NCBI GenBank assembly: GCA_947628975.1
Contig: CANRBW010000026.1
Span: forward strand, 1-13,506
DNA from: an uncultured Oscillospiraceae bacterium
Lineage (GTDB): Bacteria > Bacillota > Clostridia > Oscillospirales > Oscillospiraceae
DNA length: 13,506 bases
Direction: 5' to 3'
The position numbers and the translations under genes were made by a program. Position 1 is the stretch's first letter. Every line of letters begins with the position of its first letter. Below, piece by piece: positions 7,538 through 13,506 of this stretch. The notes beneath the pieces were generated by a model. It saw nothing but the letters and a program-made list of their open reading frames with translations, ran no database searches and was not told where the DNA came from.

Positions 7538-7551
7538 AAAAAAATTTTTTT
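7538..7551. other. A7T7 tract
   Basis: Seven A residues are followed by seven T residues, a self-complementary tract in an otherwise GC-rich intergenic region. With the preceding hairpin (7508-7532) it resembles a terminator with a displaced T-tract on the plus strand, but no plus-strand gene lies upstream that would need it. Such A-tracts are also known to bend DNA. Confidence 0.5.
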
Positions 7552-7576
7552 GCGCCACACTCGTAGATTTTCCCGT

Positions 7577-7607
7577 TGCGCCACGTTTTCCAAAAATCCG
7601 TGGCGCA
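7577..7607. repeat. Hairpin with TGCGCCACG arms
   Basis: TGCGCCACG (7577-7585) pairs with CGTGGCGCA (7599-7607). The 13-nt loop contains TTTTCCAAAA, which can extend the stem. A third TGCGCCAC copy lies at 7551-7558. There is no gene association beyond the divergent intergenic region. Confidence 0.6.
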
Positions 7608-7670
7608 TTTCGCGCCAGGGGCGGGTGGGATTTTGGCTTCCAGCGGATTGCTTTTTGTCGTTTCAATCGT

Positions 7671-7709
7671 TTTGCCCACCCTGGGCAAAGGTCGCGCCTG
7701 CCCGGCGCG
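7671..7709. repeat. Two small hairpins preceding the right repeat element
   Basis: TTTGCCC (7671-7677) pairs with GGGCAAA (7683-7689). CGCGCC (7693-7698) pairs with GGCGCG (7704-7709). They lead directly into the dispersed palindromic element. Apart from the listed palindromes, I see no gene in 7552-7710. Confidence 0.55.
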
Positions 7710-7985
7710 GGGGCCAAACCCATTTTCTTTTTCTTTGCGAAGAAAAAGAAAACGGTTTTGGATGCCAAAAGAAAAAGAATGGGGCTTGGAATCGTTCCCG
7801 ATTGCCACTGTCGCTCGGCGGTCCGGAGGACAGGACTGGCACAGCAAGCCGCCGCCCCCGGCGGCACGACGTAGGACGGTAACGCACGCACTACTCTTTT
7901 AACAATCGCCGCGGCCGCCTCTTGAGGGCTTGGCTGGCAGCGCGTGAAAACCCGGCGAGGGCCCGCGCCGTTCTGCGGCGGGCGC
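7705..7985 (+). repeat. Dispersed palindromic element, right copy
   Basis: This copy lies in inverted orientation to 129-352. It has a 13-bp T/C-A/G hairpin (7723-7735 with 7740-7752, loop TGCG), a third arm CAAAAGAAAAAGAATGGG (about 7764-7782), the shared CGGAGGACAGGACTG block, a GCCGCC/GGCGGC hairpin (7851-7865), the GACGGTAACGCACGC block, and the GC-rich core CGCCGCGGCCGCCTC (7907-7921). A flank (about 7925-7985) then matches the left-edge copy at about 41-97. It ends just before the predicted mnmG promoter. The third arm can pair with the first arm as an alternative to the hairpin. Confidence 0.72.
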
Positions 7986-7987
7986 CC

Positions 7988-8016
7988 TTGCTCTTGGGGG
8001 CGGGTTGTGGTACACT
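7988..8016 (+). promoter_or_regulatory. Probable mnmG promoter
   Basis: TTGCTC (7988-7993), a 17-bp spacer and TACACT (8011-8016) form a plausible sigma-A promoter. A start near 8023 would leave a leader of about 15 nt that still contains the GGGGG ribosome binding site. The weak -35 box makes this moderate. Confidence 0.5.
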
Positions 8017-8024
8017 GGTGGAAA

Positions 8025-8029
8025 GGGGG
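8025..8029 (+). promoter_or_regulatory. Ribosome binding site that sets the mnmG start
   Basis: AAAGGGGG ends 8 nt before the GTG at 8038. The alternative in-frame TTG at 8005 overlaps the predicted promoter, would lie upstream of the predicted transcript start, and adds 11 residues untypical of MnmG, so GTG 8038 is preferred. Confidence 0.6.
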
Positions 8030-8037
8030 CGGGAGCT

Positions 8038-9888
8038 GTGGCGTATCGGGCGGAGGCGTTTGACGTGGCGGTGGTGGGCGCGGGCCACGCGGGGATCGAG
8101 GCGGCGCTGGCCGCGGCGCGGATGGGCCTTTCCACCGCCTGTTTCTGCATGAATCTGGACAGCGTGGGCAACCTGCCCTGCAACCCCGCCATCGGCGGCA
8201 CCGGCAAGGGCCAGCTGGTGGCGGAGATCGACGCCCTGGGGGGCGAGATGGGCCGGGCCGCGGACGCGGCGTGCATCCAGTATCGCCTGTTGGGCCGGGG
8301 GAAGGGGCCGGCGGTGTGGTCCCTCCGGGCCCAGGCCGACCGGATGGACTACCGCCGGTATATGCGCAGGACGCTGGAAAACCAGCCGGGCCTGGCCCTG
8401 ATCCAGGCGGAGGTGGTGGACCTCCGGCTGGACGGGGCCGGGGCGGTGGCCGGGGTGGTGACGGATACGGGGGCGGTGTTCCCCTGCGGGGCCTGCGTGC
8501 TGGCCACGGGGACCTATCTGGGCGGGCGGACCATCACGGGGGAGACGGTGCGCAGCTCCGGGCCGGACGGGCTTCAGGCCGCCGGGCCGCTGGCCGAGCG
8601 CCTGGCCGCGCTGGGGCTGCGGATGCGGCGGTTCAAGACCGGCACCCCCCCGCGGGTGGACGCCCGGAGCGTGGACCTGTCCAAACTGGAGCGCCAGGAC
8701 GGGGACGAGGACGCGGTGAGCTTCTCCTTCGGCGCGCCACCGCCCCGGAACCGGGCGGTCTGCTGGCTGACCTATACCACCCCGGCCACCCACGAGGTGA
8801 TCCGGGCGAACCTGGCCCGCTCTCCGCTGTTCTCCGGGGTGATCCGGGGGGTGGGGCCCCGGTACTGCCCCTCCATCGAGGATAAGGTGGTCCGCTTCGC
8901 GGACCGGACGCGGCACCCGCTGTTCCTGGAGCCCATGGGGCTGGACAGCGGGGAGATGTACGTCCAGGGGCTGTCCTCCTCCCTGCCGGAGGAGGTCCAG
9001 GCGGAGATGCTGCGGACCATCCCCGGCCTGGAACACGCCCGGATGACCCGGCGGGCCTACGCCATCGAGTATGACTGCCTGGACCCCACGGAGCTGGACC
9101 CCACCCTGGCGTGCAAAAAGGTCCCCGGCCTCTACGGCGCGGGGCAGTTCAACGGCTCGTCGGGCTATGAGGAGGCGGCGGCCCAGGGGCTGATGGCGGG
9201 GGTGAACGCGGCGTTGAAGCTCCAGGGCCGCCCGCCCCTGGTGCTGGAGCGGTGGGACGGCTATATCGGCGTGCTCATCGACGACCTGGTCACCCGCGGG
9301 ACGGAGGAGCCCTATCGGATGATGACCTCCCGGACGGAGTACCGCCTGCGGTGCCGCCAGGACAACGCCCACCGCCGCCTCTCCGCCATCGGCCACGCCC
9401 TGGGGCTGGTGAGCGGGGAGCGGCTGGCGGCGGTGGAGGCCACGGCCGCCGCGGTGGACGCGGAGGTGGCCCGTCTGGAGCGGACCGGCGCCCCCGGCGG
9501 GGAGCGGCTGGCCCAGCTTCTGCGCCACCCGGAGCACAGTTACGCCTCCCTGGCCCCCCTGGACCCCCAGCGGCCCGCGCTGGAGCCGGAGGTGGTCCGG
9601 CAGGTGGAGATCCAGGTGAAGTACGCCGGGTACATCGCCCGGCAGGAGCGGCAGATCGCCGAGCTGCGCCGCATGGAGCGCCGCGTCCTGCCCCAGGGGC
9701 TGGATTACAGCCGCATCGAGGGCCTCCGGCTGGAGGCCCGGCAGAAACTGGCCGCCATCCGGCCGGCCAACCTGGGCCAGGCGGGGCGGGTGTCCGGCGT
9801 CTCCCCCGCCGATCTGACCGCGCTGATGTTCTATCTGGAAAAGCATGGCCGGGACCCGGCCGGGGAGGCGGAGCATGGAGCGGGATAA
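8038..9888 (+). CDS. mnmG: tRNA uridine-5-carboxymethylaminomethyl(34) synthesis enzyme MnmG
   Basis: This is an FAD-dependent tRNA-modifying enzyme, also called GidA. With the GTPase MnmE it builds the 5-carboxymethylaminomethyl group on the wobble uridine U34 of several tRNAs in the cytoplasm. Starting at GTG 8038 it has 616 residues, near the usual 620-630. Visible signatures are the Rossmann FAD motif GAGHAG (14-19), the CNPAIGGTGKG block with a conserved Cys at 48, the family signature GPRYCPSIEDKVVRF, and the second signature from AGQFNGSSGYEE through AGVNA. The C-terminal helical part, which contacts MnmE and tRNA in the family, is complete. mnmE is not adjacent, although mnmE-mnmG neighbours are common in bacteria. 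Its end overlaps mnmA by 14 nt, which suggests translational coupling. Confidence 0.96.
   Translation: MAYRAEAFDVAVVGAGHAGIEAALAAARMGLSTACFCMNLDSVGNLPCNPAIGGTGKGQLVAEIDALGGEMGRAADAACIQYRLLGRGKGPAVWSLRAQADRMDYRRYMRRTLENQPGLALIQAEVVDLRLDGAGAVAGVVTDTGAVFPCGACVLATGTYLGGRTITGETVRSSGPDGLQAAGPLAERLAALGLRMRRFKTGTPPRVDARSVDLSKLERQDGDEDAVSFSFGAPPPRNRAVCWLTYTTPATHEVIRANLARSPLFSGVIRGVGPRYCPSIEDKVVRFADRTRHPLFLEPMGLDSGEMYVQGLSSSLPEEVQAEMLRTIPGLEHARMTRRAYAIEYDCLDPTELDPTLACKKVPGLYGAGQFNGSSGYEEAAAQGLMAGVNAALKLQGRPPLVLERWDGYIGVLIDDLVTRGTEEPYRMMTSRTEYRLRCRQDNAHRRLSAIGHALGLVSGERLAAVEATAAAVDAEVARLERTGAPGGERLAQLLRHPEHSYASLAPLDPQRPALEPEVVRQVEIQVKYAGYIARQERQIAELRRMERRVLPQGLDYSRIEGLRLEARQKLAAIRPANLGQAGRVSGVSPADLTALMFYLEKHGRDPAGEAEHGAG
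9862..9868 (+). promoter_or_regulatory. Ribosome binding site of mnmA inside mnmG
   Basis: GGGGAGG lies 6 nt before the ATG at 9875, within the last codons of mnmG. It selects ATG 9875 over an upstream in-frame start at 9845 and supports coupled translation. Confidence 0.8.
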
Positions 9889-10879
9889 GGTGGTCCTGGG
9901 CCTCTCCGGCGGGGTGGACTCCGCCGTGGCGGGGCGGCTGCTGCTGGAGGCGGGGCACAGGGTGGAGGCGGTCTATCTGGACAACGGCGTGGGCGACGCC
10001 GCCCCCGCCCGTCAGGCCGCCGCCCAGCTGGGGGTGCCCTTCCACGTGGCGGACATTCGCCCGGCGCTGGAGCGGGAGGTCTGCGGCCCCTTCGCCGGGG
10101 CCTATCGGGCCGGGCTGACCCCCAACCCCTGCGCCCTGTGCAACCCCAGGGTCAAGTTTCCCGCCCTGCTGGCCTGGGCGGACCGCCTGGGCGCCCGGTG
10201 GGTGGCCACGGGGCACTACGCCCGCGCGGAGGCGGGGCGGCTGCTCCGGGGCGGGGCGGGGAATGACCAGTCCTACCTGCTGGCCCGGCTCACCCGGCCG
10301 CAGCTGGCCCGGTGCCTCTTCCCCCTGGGGGGGTACGAAAAGGCCCAGGTCCGGGCCCTGGCCGCCGGGTATGGCCTCTCCGCCGCCCAGCGGCCGGACA
10401 GCATGGAGATCTGCTTCATCCCCGACAACGACTACCCCCGCTGGCTGGAGGCCCGGGGCATGGCCGCCCCGCCGGGGGACTTCGTGGACCGGGAGGGGCG
10501 GGTCCTGGGCCGCCACGGGGGGATCCACCGCTACACCCTGGGCCAGGGCAGCGGGCTGGGCCTGTCCGGGCCGCGCAAATACTACGTCTCCGCCATCCGG
10601 CCGGAGACCGGGCAGGTGGTGCTCTCCGACGGGTCCGACCTGACCGTCCGCCAGGTGCGGGTCGGCGGGCTGAACTGGCTGGTGGAGACCGTCCCGGCCC
10701 AGGCCGCCGCCCGCTTCCGCCACTCCCGGACCGACACCCCCGTCACCCTGGTTCCCCAGGGGGAGGGGGAGCTGCTGGTCCTGGCCCCGGAGGGGGTCCG
10801 AGCCCCCACCCCCGGCCAGCTGGCCGTCTTCTACCAGGGGGACCTGGTCCTGGGCAGCGGGTGGATAAAAAGGGCTTGA
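9875..10879 (+). CDS. mnmA: tRNA-specific 2-thiouridylase MnmA
   Basis: MnmA adenylates U34 with ATP and transfers sulfur from a cysteine desulfurase relay to make 2-thiouridine in tRNAs for Lys, Glu and Gln. The protein has 334 residues, somewhat short for the family (about 350-370). Visible motifs are the PP-loop SGGVDS (11-16), TPNPCALCN with the expected catalytic Cys at 89, ATGHYAR, NDQSYLL, LFPLG, and DSMEICFIPD with the second catalytic Cys at 180. The C-terminal beta-barrel follows. After the first strand it reads AVYLDNG where E. coli MnmA has FMKNW, and the following segment is shorter, so it may be a divergent clade or paralogue. It overlaps mnmG, and both enzymes modify the same nucleotide. 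The stop codon lies within the -35 box of the following tRNA promoter. Confidence 0.92.
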   Translation: MERDKVVLGLSGGVDSAVAGRLLLEAGHRVEAVYLDNGVGDAAPARQAAAQLGVPFHVADIRPALEREVCGPFAGAYRAGLTPNPCALCNPRVKFPALLAWADRLGARWVATGHYARAEAGRLLRGGAGNDQSYLLARLTRPQLARCLFPLGGYEKAQVRALAAGYGLSAAQRPDSMEICFIPDNDYPRWLEARGMAAPPGDFVDREGRVLGRHGGIHRYTLGQGSGLGLSGPRKYYVSAIRPETGQVVLSDGSDLTVRQVRVGGLNWLVETVPAQAAARFRHSRTDTPVTLVPQGEGELLVLAPEGVRAPTPGQLAVFYQGDLVLGSGWIKRA

Positions 10880-10904
10880 CAAGACCGGCAAAAGGCTGTA
10901 TAAT
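10876..10904 (+). promoter_or_regulatory. Consensus promoter of the tRNA-Gly gene
   Basis: TTGACA (10876-10881), a 17-bp spacer and TATAAT (10899-10904) match both sigma-A boxes perfectly. The -35 box overlaps the mnmA stop codon (10877-10879). Transcription should start near 10911, giving a leader of about 6 nt before the tRNA. Confidence 0.93.
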
Positions 10905-10916
10905 ACCACCGTTGTC

Positions 10917-10992
10917 GCGGGTGTAGCTCATCTGGTAGAGCGCCACCTTGCCAAGGTGGAGGTAGCGAGTTCGAGCCTCGTCACCCGCTCCA
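10917..10992 (+). tRNA. tRNA-Gly (anticodon GCC)
   Basis: A 76-nt cloverleaf can be folded by hand. The acceptor GCGGGTG (10917-10923) pairs with CACCCGC (10982-10988). The D stem is GCTC/GAGC. The anticodon stem CCACC/GGTGG encloses TTGCCAA, with anticodon GCC at 10950-10952. The T arm is GCGAG-TTCGAGC-CTCGT with one G-T pair. The discriminator is T, and CCA is encoded at 10990-10992. It reads glycine codons GGC and GGT. It has its own consensus promoter and is followed immediately by a hairpin terminator whose stem begins with the A of CCA. Confidence 0.97.
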
Positions 10993-11032
10993 AAAGGACA
11001 GGGGACCAGCGTAGCTGGTCCCCTGTCCTTTT
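10992..11032 (+). terminator. Terminator after tRNA-Gly
   Basis: A perfect 19-bp stem (10992-11010 with 11014-11032) closes a GTA loop. The descending arm ends in TCCTTTT, and the next bases are CAG, so the T-run is only four long. The stem starts with the last base of the encoded CCA, so terminator and tRNA 3' end overlap by one base. Perfect symmetry means it could work on both strands. Confidence 0.85.
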
Positions 11033-11056
11033 CAGTCCAGACGCTTCGTTTTGAAT

Positions 11057-11061
11057 GGAGG
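11057..11061 (+). promoter_or_regulatory. Ribosome binding site of the NlpC/P60-SLH gene
   Basis: GGAGG is 12 nt before the ATG at 11074, which is long, and only 3 nt before an in-frame TTG at 11065, which is too close. ATG 11074 gives a standard signal peptide (MGRKRTAVLGLLLAVG) and is preferred. Confidence 0.65.
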
Positions 11062-11073
11062 CTTTTGAGTGTC

Positions 11074-13059
11074 ATGGGTAGAAAGAGAACAGCGGTATTG
11101 GGTTTGCTTCTGGCGGTGGGGTGCGCGGCGGCGACGCTCCAGCCCGCCCTGGCCGCCGGTCCGGCGCGGATGCCCGGCGTGACGGCGGAGATGTCCGACC
11201 CCGCCTTCTGGGCGGCCCGCCAGGACGACCCGGACGGGGTGATCCTGACGGCGGAGGAGATCGCCGCCTATAACGCCGACACCGCCGCCCAGGAGGGCAC
11301 CATGGTCACCGACCTGCGAACCGCCGCGGCCACCTTTGACGGCCTGGCCCGGCGGGAGGCGGTGCTCTCCTCCGCCGCCGAGGACGCCCGCTACTACTCC
11401 GGCCGGATCTACGACCCCGCCACCGGGGAAAAGGCGGAGTGGCCCTTCTTCCAGGCCATGATCGACAACTGCGCCGACCCCCGCGCCGCCGGGACCATGC
11501 CGGTGCGCTACGCCGTAGCGGTGGAGCGGACCGCCCTGCGGGTCTTCCCCTCGGACCAGCCCATGATGGACGACCCCCAGGACCCGGACTTTGACTATCA
11601 GGCCCTCAGCGCGGTGAACGTGAACGACCCCCTCCTCCTCTACCTCACCTCCGCCGACGGGAAATACTACATGGCCCGCAGCCGGGACTGCTCCGGCTGG
11701 ATCTCCGCCCAGGACGTGGCGGTCTGCGCCGACAGGGCGGAGTGGCTGGCCGCCTGGGACCTGCCCGCGGAGAAACTGCTGGTGGTCTACGGCAGCAAGG
11801 CGTACACCGACTTCTCCAACGCCCGCCCCCAGACCGCCCGGCGGATGCTCACCCAGGGCACCGCCCTGGAACTGGCCGGCGACCTGGGGGCGGACGCGCT
11901 GGTGGGCGGCCGCGCCCTCTACCACAACTACGCGGTGTGGCTCCCGGTCCGCCGGGGGGACGGCGGCTACGAAAAACAGCTGGCCCTCCTGCCGGAGACC
12001 GCCCCGGTCCACGTGGGCTATCTGCCCCTCACCCCGGCCAACCTGGCCAAGGTGGCCCTGGCCACCCTGGGGGACGTCTACGGCTGGGGCGGGATGCTGG
12101 CCTCGGAGGACTGCTCGGGCATGGTCCGCACCATCTACTCCTGCTTCGGCCTGCACATCGGCCGCAACGGCAACTGGCAGTGGCCCATGAACATGGAGAA
12201 GGTGGATATGACCCATATGTCCATGGAGGAGAAGCGGGCCATCCTGGACCGGCTCCCCCTGGGGGCCGCCCTGTGCTTCCCCGGCCACGAGATGTTCTAC
12301 CTGGGCAAGGTGGAGGGGCAATACTATGTGGTCAGCTCGGTGGGCAGCATCATGAGTCCCGACACCGGCAAGCTCCTCTCCACCCGGGAGGTGATGCTCA
12401 GCACCCTGGAGGTAAAGCGGGCCAGCGGCCTGACCTGGCTGGGGGCGCTGAACCAGGCCTTCGTGCCCTGCTACGCCAAGCTGGAGGGGAAGGACTACGG
12501 CTTCCCCGCCCTCCAGTGGTATCACGACGGCGTGGCCTACTGCCTGGACCGGGAGCTGATGCCCGCTCTGGACCTGGACGGGACCTTCGGGATCGGCCAG
12601 GCGGTGACCCGCGGGGAACTGGCCCGGACCATGTGGACCCTGGCCGGTCAGCCGGAGGCCGCCGGGGACGCTGACTTCGCCGACCTGGGGGAGGAGGAGC
12701 AGACCCGGACCGCCGTCGCCTGGGCCGCCTCCACCGGGGTGATGGTGGGCACCGGCCCCGCCGCCTTCTCCCCCGAAGGGGTCCTCACCCGCCAGCAGGC
12801 GGTCACCGTCCTGTGCCGCTTCGCCCAGACCCAGGGGCTGGACACCACCTCCGCCCAGGCCGACCTGAGCGGATACGCCGACTACGCCGACGTGGGGGAC
12901 TACGCCCGCGCCGCCCTGCCCTGGGCCTGCGGCGTGGGGCTGGTGGTGGGGGCGGAGGGCCGCCTCCTCCCCGACCAGCCCGTCACCAGGGAGCAGCTGG
13001 CCACCATCCTCCACCGCTACGCCCTCTGGTCCGCCCCCGCCGCCCCCGCGGAGGCGTGA
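11074..13059 (+). CDS. Secreted SH3b-NlpC/P60 peptidase with C-terminal SLH domains, 661 aa
   Basis: The layout resembles YkfC-type gamma-D-glutamyl-L-diamino-acid endopeptidases, which cut peptidoglycan stem peptides. A signal peptide (1-28, ending near ALAAG) is followed by an N-terminal helical region, an SH3b domain (about 142-220; ALRVFPSD, SADGKYYMA, GWISAQDVA), a second SH3b-like region (about 237-318), an NlpC/P60 domain (about 320-455) and three SLH domains (about 478-525, 533-590, 597-652; VTRGELARTMW, LTRQQAVTVLCRF, VTREQLATILHRY). The catalytic Cys is 347 in YGWGG...EDCSG and the His is 405 in FPGHEMFYLG. The third polar position, usually His in YVIHA-type sequences, appears as Ser in YYVVSS. 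The SLH tail should hold the enzyme on the cell wall. No promoter is visible between the tRNA terminator and the gene. The product acts outside the membrane, like the 2128-aa protein. Confidence 0.9.
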   Translation: MGRKRTAVLGLLLAVGCAAATLQPALAAGPARMPGVTAEMSDPAFWAARQDDPDGVILTAEEIAAYNADTAAQEGTMVTDLRTAAATFDGLARREAVLSSAAEDARYYSGRIYDPATGEKAEWPFFQAMIDNCADPRAAGTMPVRYAVAVERTALRVFPSDQPMMDDPQDPDFDYQALSAVNVNDPLLLYLTSADGKYYMARSRDCSGWISAQDVAVCADRAEWLAAWDLPAEKLLVVYGSKAYTDFSNARPQTARRMLTQGTALELAGDLGADALVGGRALYHNYAVWLPVRRGDGGYEKQLALLPETAPVHVGYLPLTPANLAKVALATLGDVYGWGGMLASEDCSGMVRTIYSCFGLHIGRNGNWQWPMNMEKVDMTHMSMEEKRAILDRLPLGAALCFPGHEMFYLGKVEGQYYVVSSVGSIMSPDTGKLLSTREVMLSTLEVKRASGLTWLGALNQAFVPCYAKLEGKDYGFPALQWYHDGVAYCLDRELMPALDLDGTFGIGQAVTRGELARTMWTLAGQPEAAGDADFADLGEEEQTRTAVAWAASTGVMVGTGPAAFSPEGVLTRQQAVTVLCRFAQTQGLDTTSAQADLSGYADYADVGDYARAALPWACGVGLVVGAEGRLLPDQPVTREQLATILHRYALWSAPAAPAEA

Positions 13060-13072
13060 GCCCAACAAACGG

Positions 13073-13109
13073 AAAACCGGGAGCGGCCAGAGGCCGCTCC
13101 CGGTTTTTT
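13073..13109 (+). terminator. Terminator of the NlpC/P60-SLH gene
   Basis: CCGGGAGCGGCC (13077-13088) pairs with 13092-13103 around an AGA loop. Flanking AAAA/TTTT extend the stem to 16 bp, and a run of six T follows (13104-13109). It lies 14 nt after the stop codon and is a textbook intrinsic terminator. Confidence 0.93.
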
Positions 13110-13117
13110 AGACGGTC

Positions 13118-13140
13118 AAGAAGGGGCGACGCCCCTTCTT
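13118..13140 (-). terminator. Terminator of the convergent kinase gene
   Basis: AAGAAGGGGC (13118-13127) pairs with GCCCCTTCTT (13131-13140) around a 3-nt loop. It sits 10 nt past the minus-strand stop codon at 13151-13153. The minus-strand tail is only TTCTTGACC, so termination may be weak or may be helped by the opposing hairpin at 13073-13109. Confidence 0.65.
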
Positions 13141-13150
13141 TGACACGCTT

Positions 13151-13506
13151 TTAGCGCTGGATCCGGCCGGAGCCGTCGCCGCCGGCCAGCTTCTCCACCT
13201 CGGCGACGGTGACCATGTTGTAGTCGCCCTCGATGGAGTGCTTCAGAGCGGAGGCCGCCACGGCGAACTCCACCGCGTCCTGGGTGGACTTGCCGGTGAG
13301 CAGGGAGTAGATCAGCCCGCCGCCGAAGCTGTCGCCGCCGCCCACGCGGTCGATGATGTGCAGGTCGTACTTCTTGGAGAAGCAGTACTCGTTGGAGGCC
13401 ACGTCGTAGAGCATGGCGGACCAGCCGTTGTCGAAGGCGCTGTGGCTCTCCCGCAGGGTGATGGCCACCTTCTCGAAGCCGAACTTGTCGGCCAGCTGCT
13501 TGGCCA
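13151..13506 (-). CDS. PfkB-family sugar kinase, C-terminal part, probably 2-keto-3-deoxygluconate kinase
   Basis: About 118 residues from the C-terminus are present. The gene runs off the right edge, where the frame remains open through AKQLADKFGFEKVAITLRES. The motif DRVGGGDSFGGGLIYSLL is the ATP-binding and catalytic-base signature of ribokinase/PfkB kinases, with Asp of GGGD as the expected base. The DRVGGGDSF form is typical of clostridial KDG kinases, which phosphorylate 2-keto-3-deoxygluconate in uronic acid and pectin breakdown, but other PfkB sugar kinases are not excluded. The fragment ends SGRIQR. It converges on the NlpC/P60-SLH gene with two terminators between. Upstream partners such as KDPG aldolase would lie outside the window. 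Confidence 0.88.
   Translation of the reverse strand, partial: AKQLADKFGFEKVAITLRESHSAFDNGWSAMLYDVASNEYCFSKKYDLHIIDRVGGGDSFGGGLIYSLLTGKSTQDAVEFAVAASALKHSIEGDYNMVTVAEVEKLAGGDGSGRIQR

Noticed and set aside
8005..8037. TTG at 8005 as the start of mnmG
   Set aside because: It lies inside the predicted promoter, has no suitable ribosome binding site and adds residues untypical of the family. GTG 8038 has GGGGG at good spacing.
7400..8037. Small overlapping frames on both strands in the divergent intergenic region
   Set aside because: They run through palindromes and the dispersed repeat in several frames at once, with Lys/Phe-rich or Arg/Pro-rich low-complexity translations and no ribosome binding sites.
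7891..9876. A 661-codon minus-strand frame opposite mnmG
   Set aside because: The translation is Pro/Gly/His/Arg-rich and low complexity, and mnmG on the other strand carries both family signatures.
11032..13068. A 678-codon minus-strand frame opposite the NlpC/P60-SLH gene
   Set aside because: It is an antisense shadow caused by high GC3. The plus-strand protein has a clear signal peptide, catalytic domain and SLH domains.

Overview
The window looks like chromosome from a GC-rich, SLH-bearing Clostridia, most likely a gut Oscillospirales/Oscillospiraceae-type bacterium. The basis is roughly 60-70% GC coding, two secreted proteins ending in S-layer homology (SLH) domains, a tRNA gene with encoded CCA, strong AGGAGG-type ribosome binding sites, consensus sigma-A promoters, and a sugar kinase fragment of the clostridial DRVGGGDSF type. 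The assignment rests on protein style and composition only.

Layout. Positions 1-906 hold no convincing gene. They carry an inverted GC-rich repeat (9-168), a dispersed palindromic element in inverted orientation (129-352), and a tandem array of about 13 diverged units of 31-33 bp (403-about 880). A strong hairpin terminator (907-936) ends the first real gene, a 2128-codon minus-strand gene (998-7384) for an exported modular SLH surface protein. It has three diverged beta-sandwich domains, Ig-like/MBG-like modules, InlB-type repeats, FIVAR-like helices and three SLH domains. Its promoter and ribosome binding site are visible at 7392-7473.

The divergent intergenic region (7385-8037) is packed with palindromes and contains a second, oppositely oriented copy of the dispersed element (about 7705-7985). 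A plus-strand pair follows, mnmG (8038-9888) and mnmA (9875-10879), overlapping by 14 nt. Both products act on the wobble uridine U34 of tRNAs, so the overlap links the two halves of 5-carboxymethylaminomethyl-2-thiouridine synthesis. The promoter of a tRNA-Gly(GCC) gene (10917-10992) overlaps the mnmA stop codon. The tRNA is closed by a perfect 19-bp hairpin, and a secreted SH3b-NlpC/P60-SLH peptidase gene (11074-13059) starts 41 nt later. Back-to-back terminators separate it from the 3' end of a convergent PfkB-family kinase, probably 2-keto-3-deoxygluconate kinase (13151-13506, cut by the window edge).

The two SLH proteins probably share the cell envelope as their site of action, one as a large binding/adhesion-like surface protein and the other as a wall peptidase. 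No defence, CRISPR or phage system was found. The least explained content is the non-coding repeat material: the 32-bp array whose units keep small hairpins using different bases, and the dispersed element whose hairpins are kept in both copies although their sequences have drifted.
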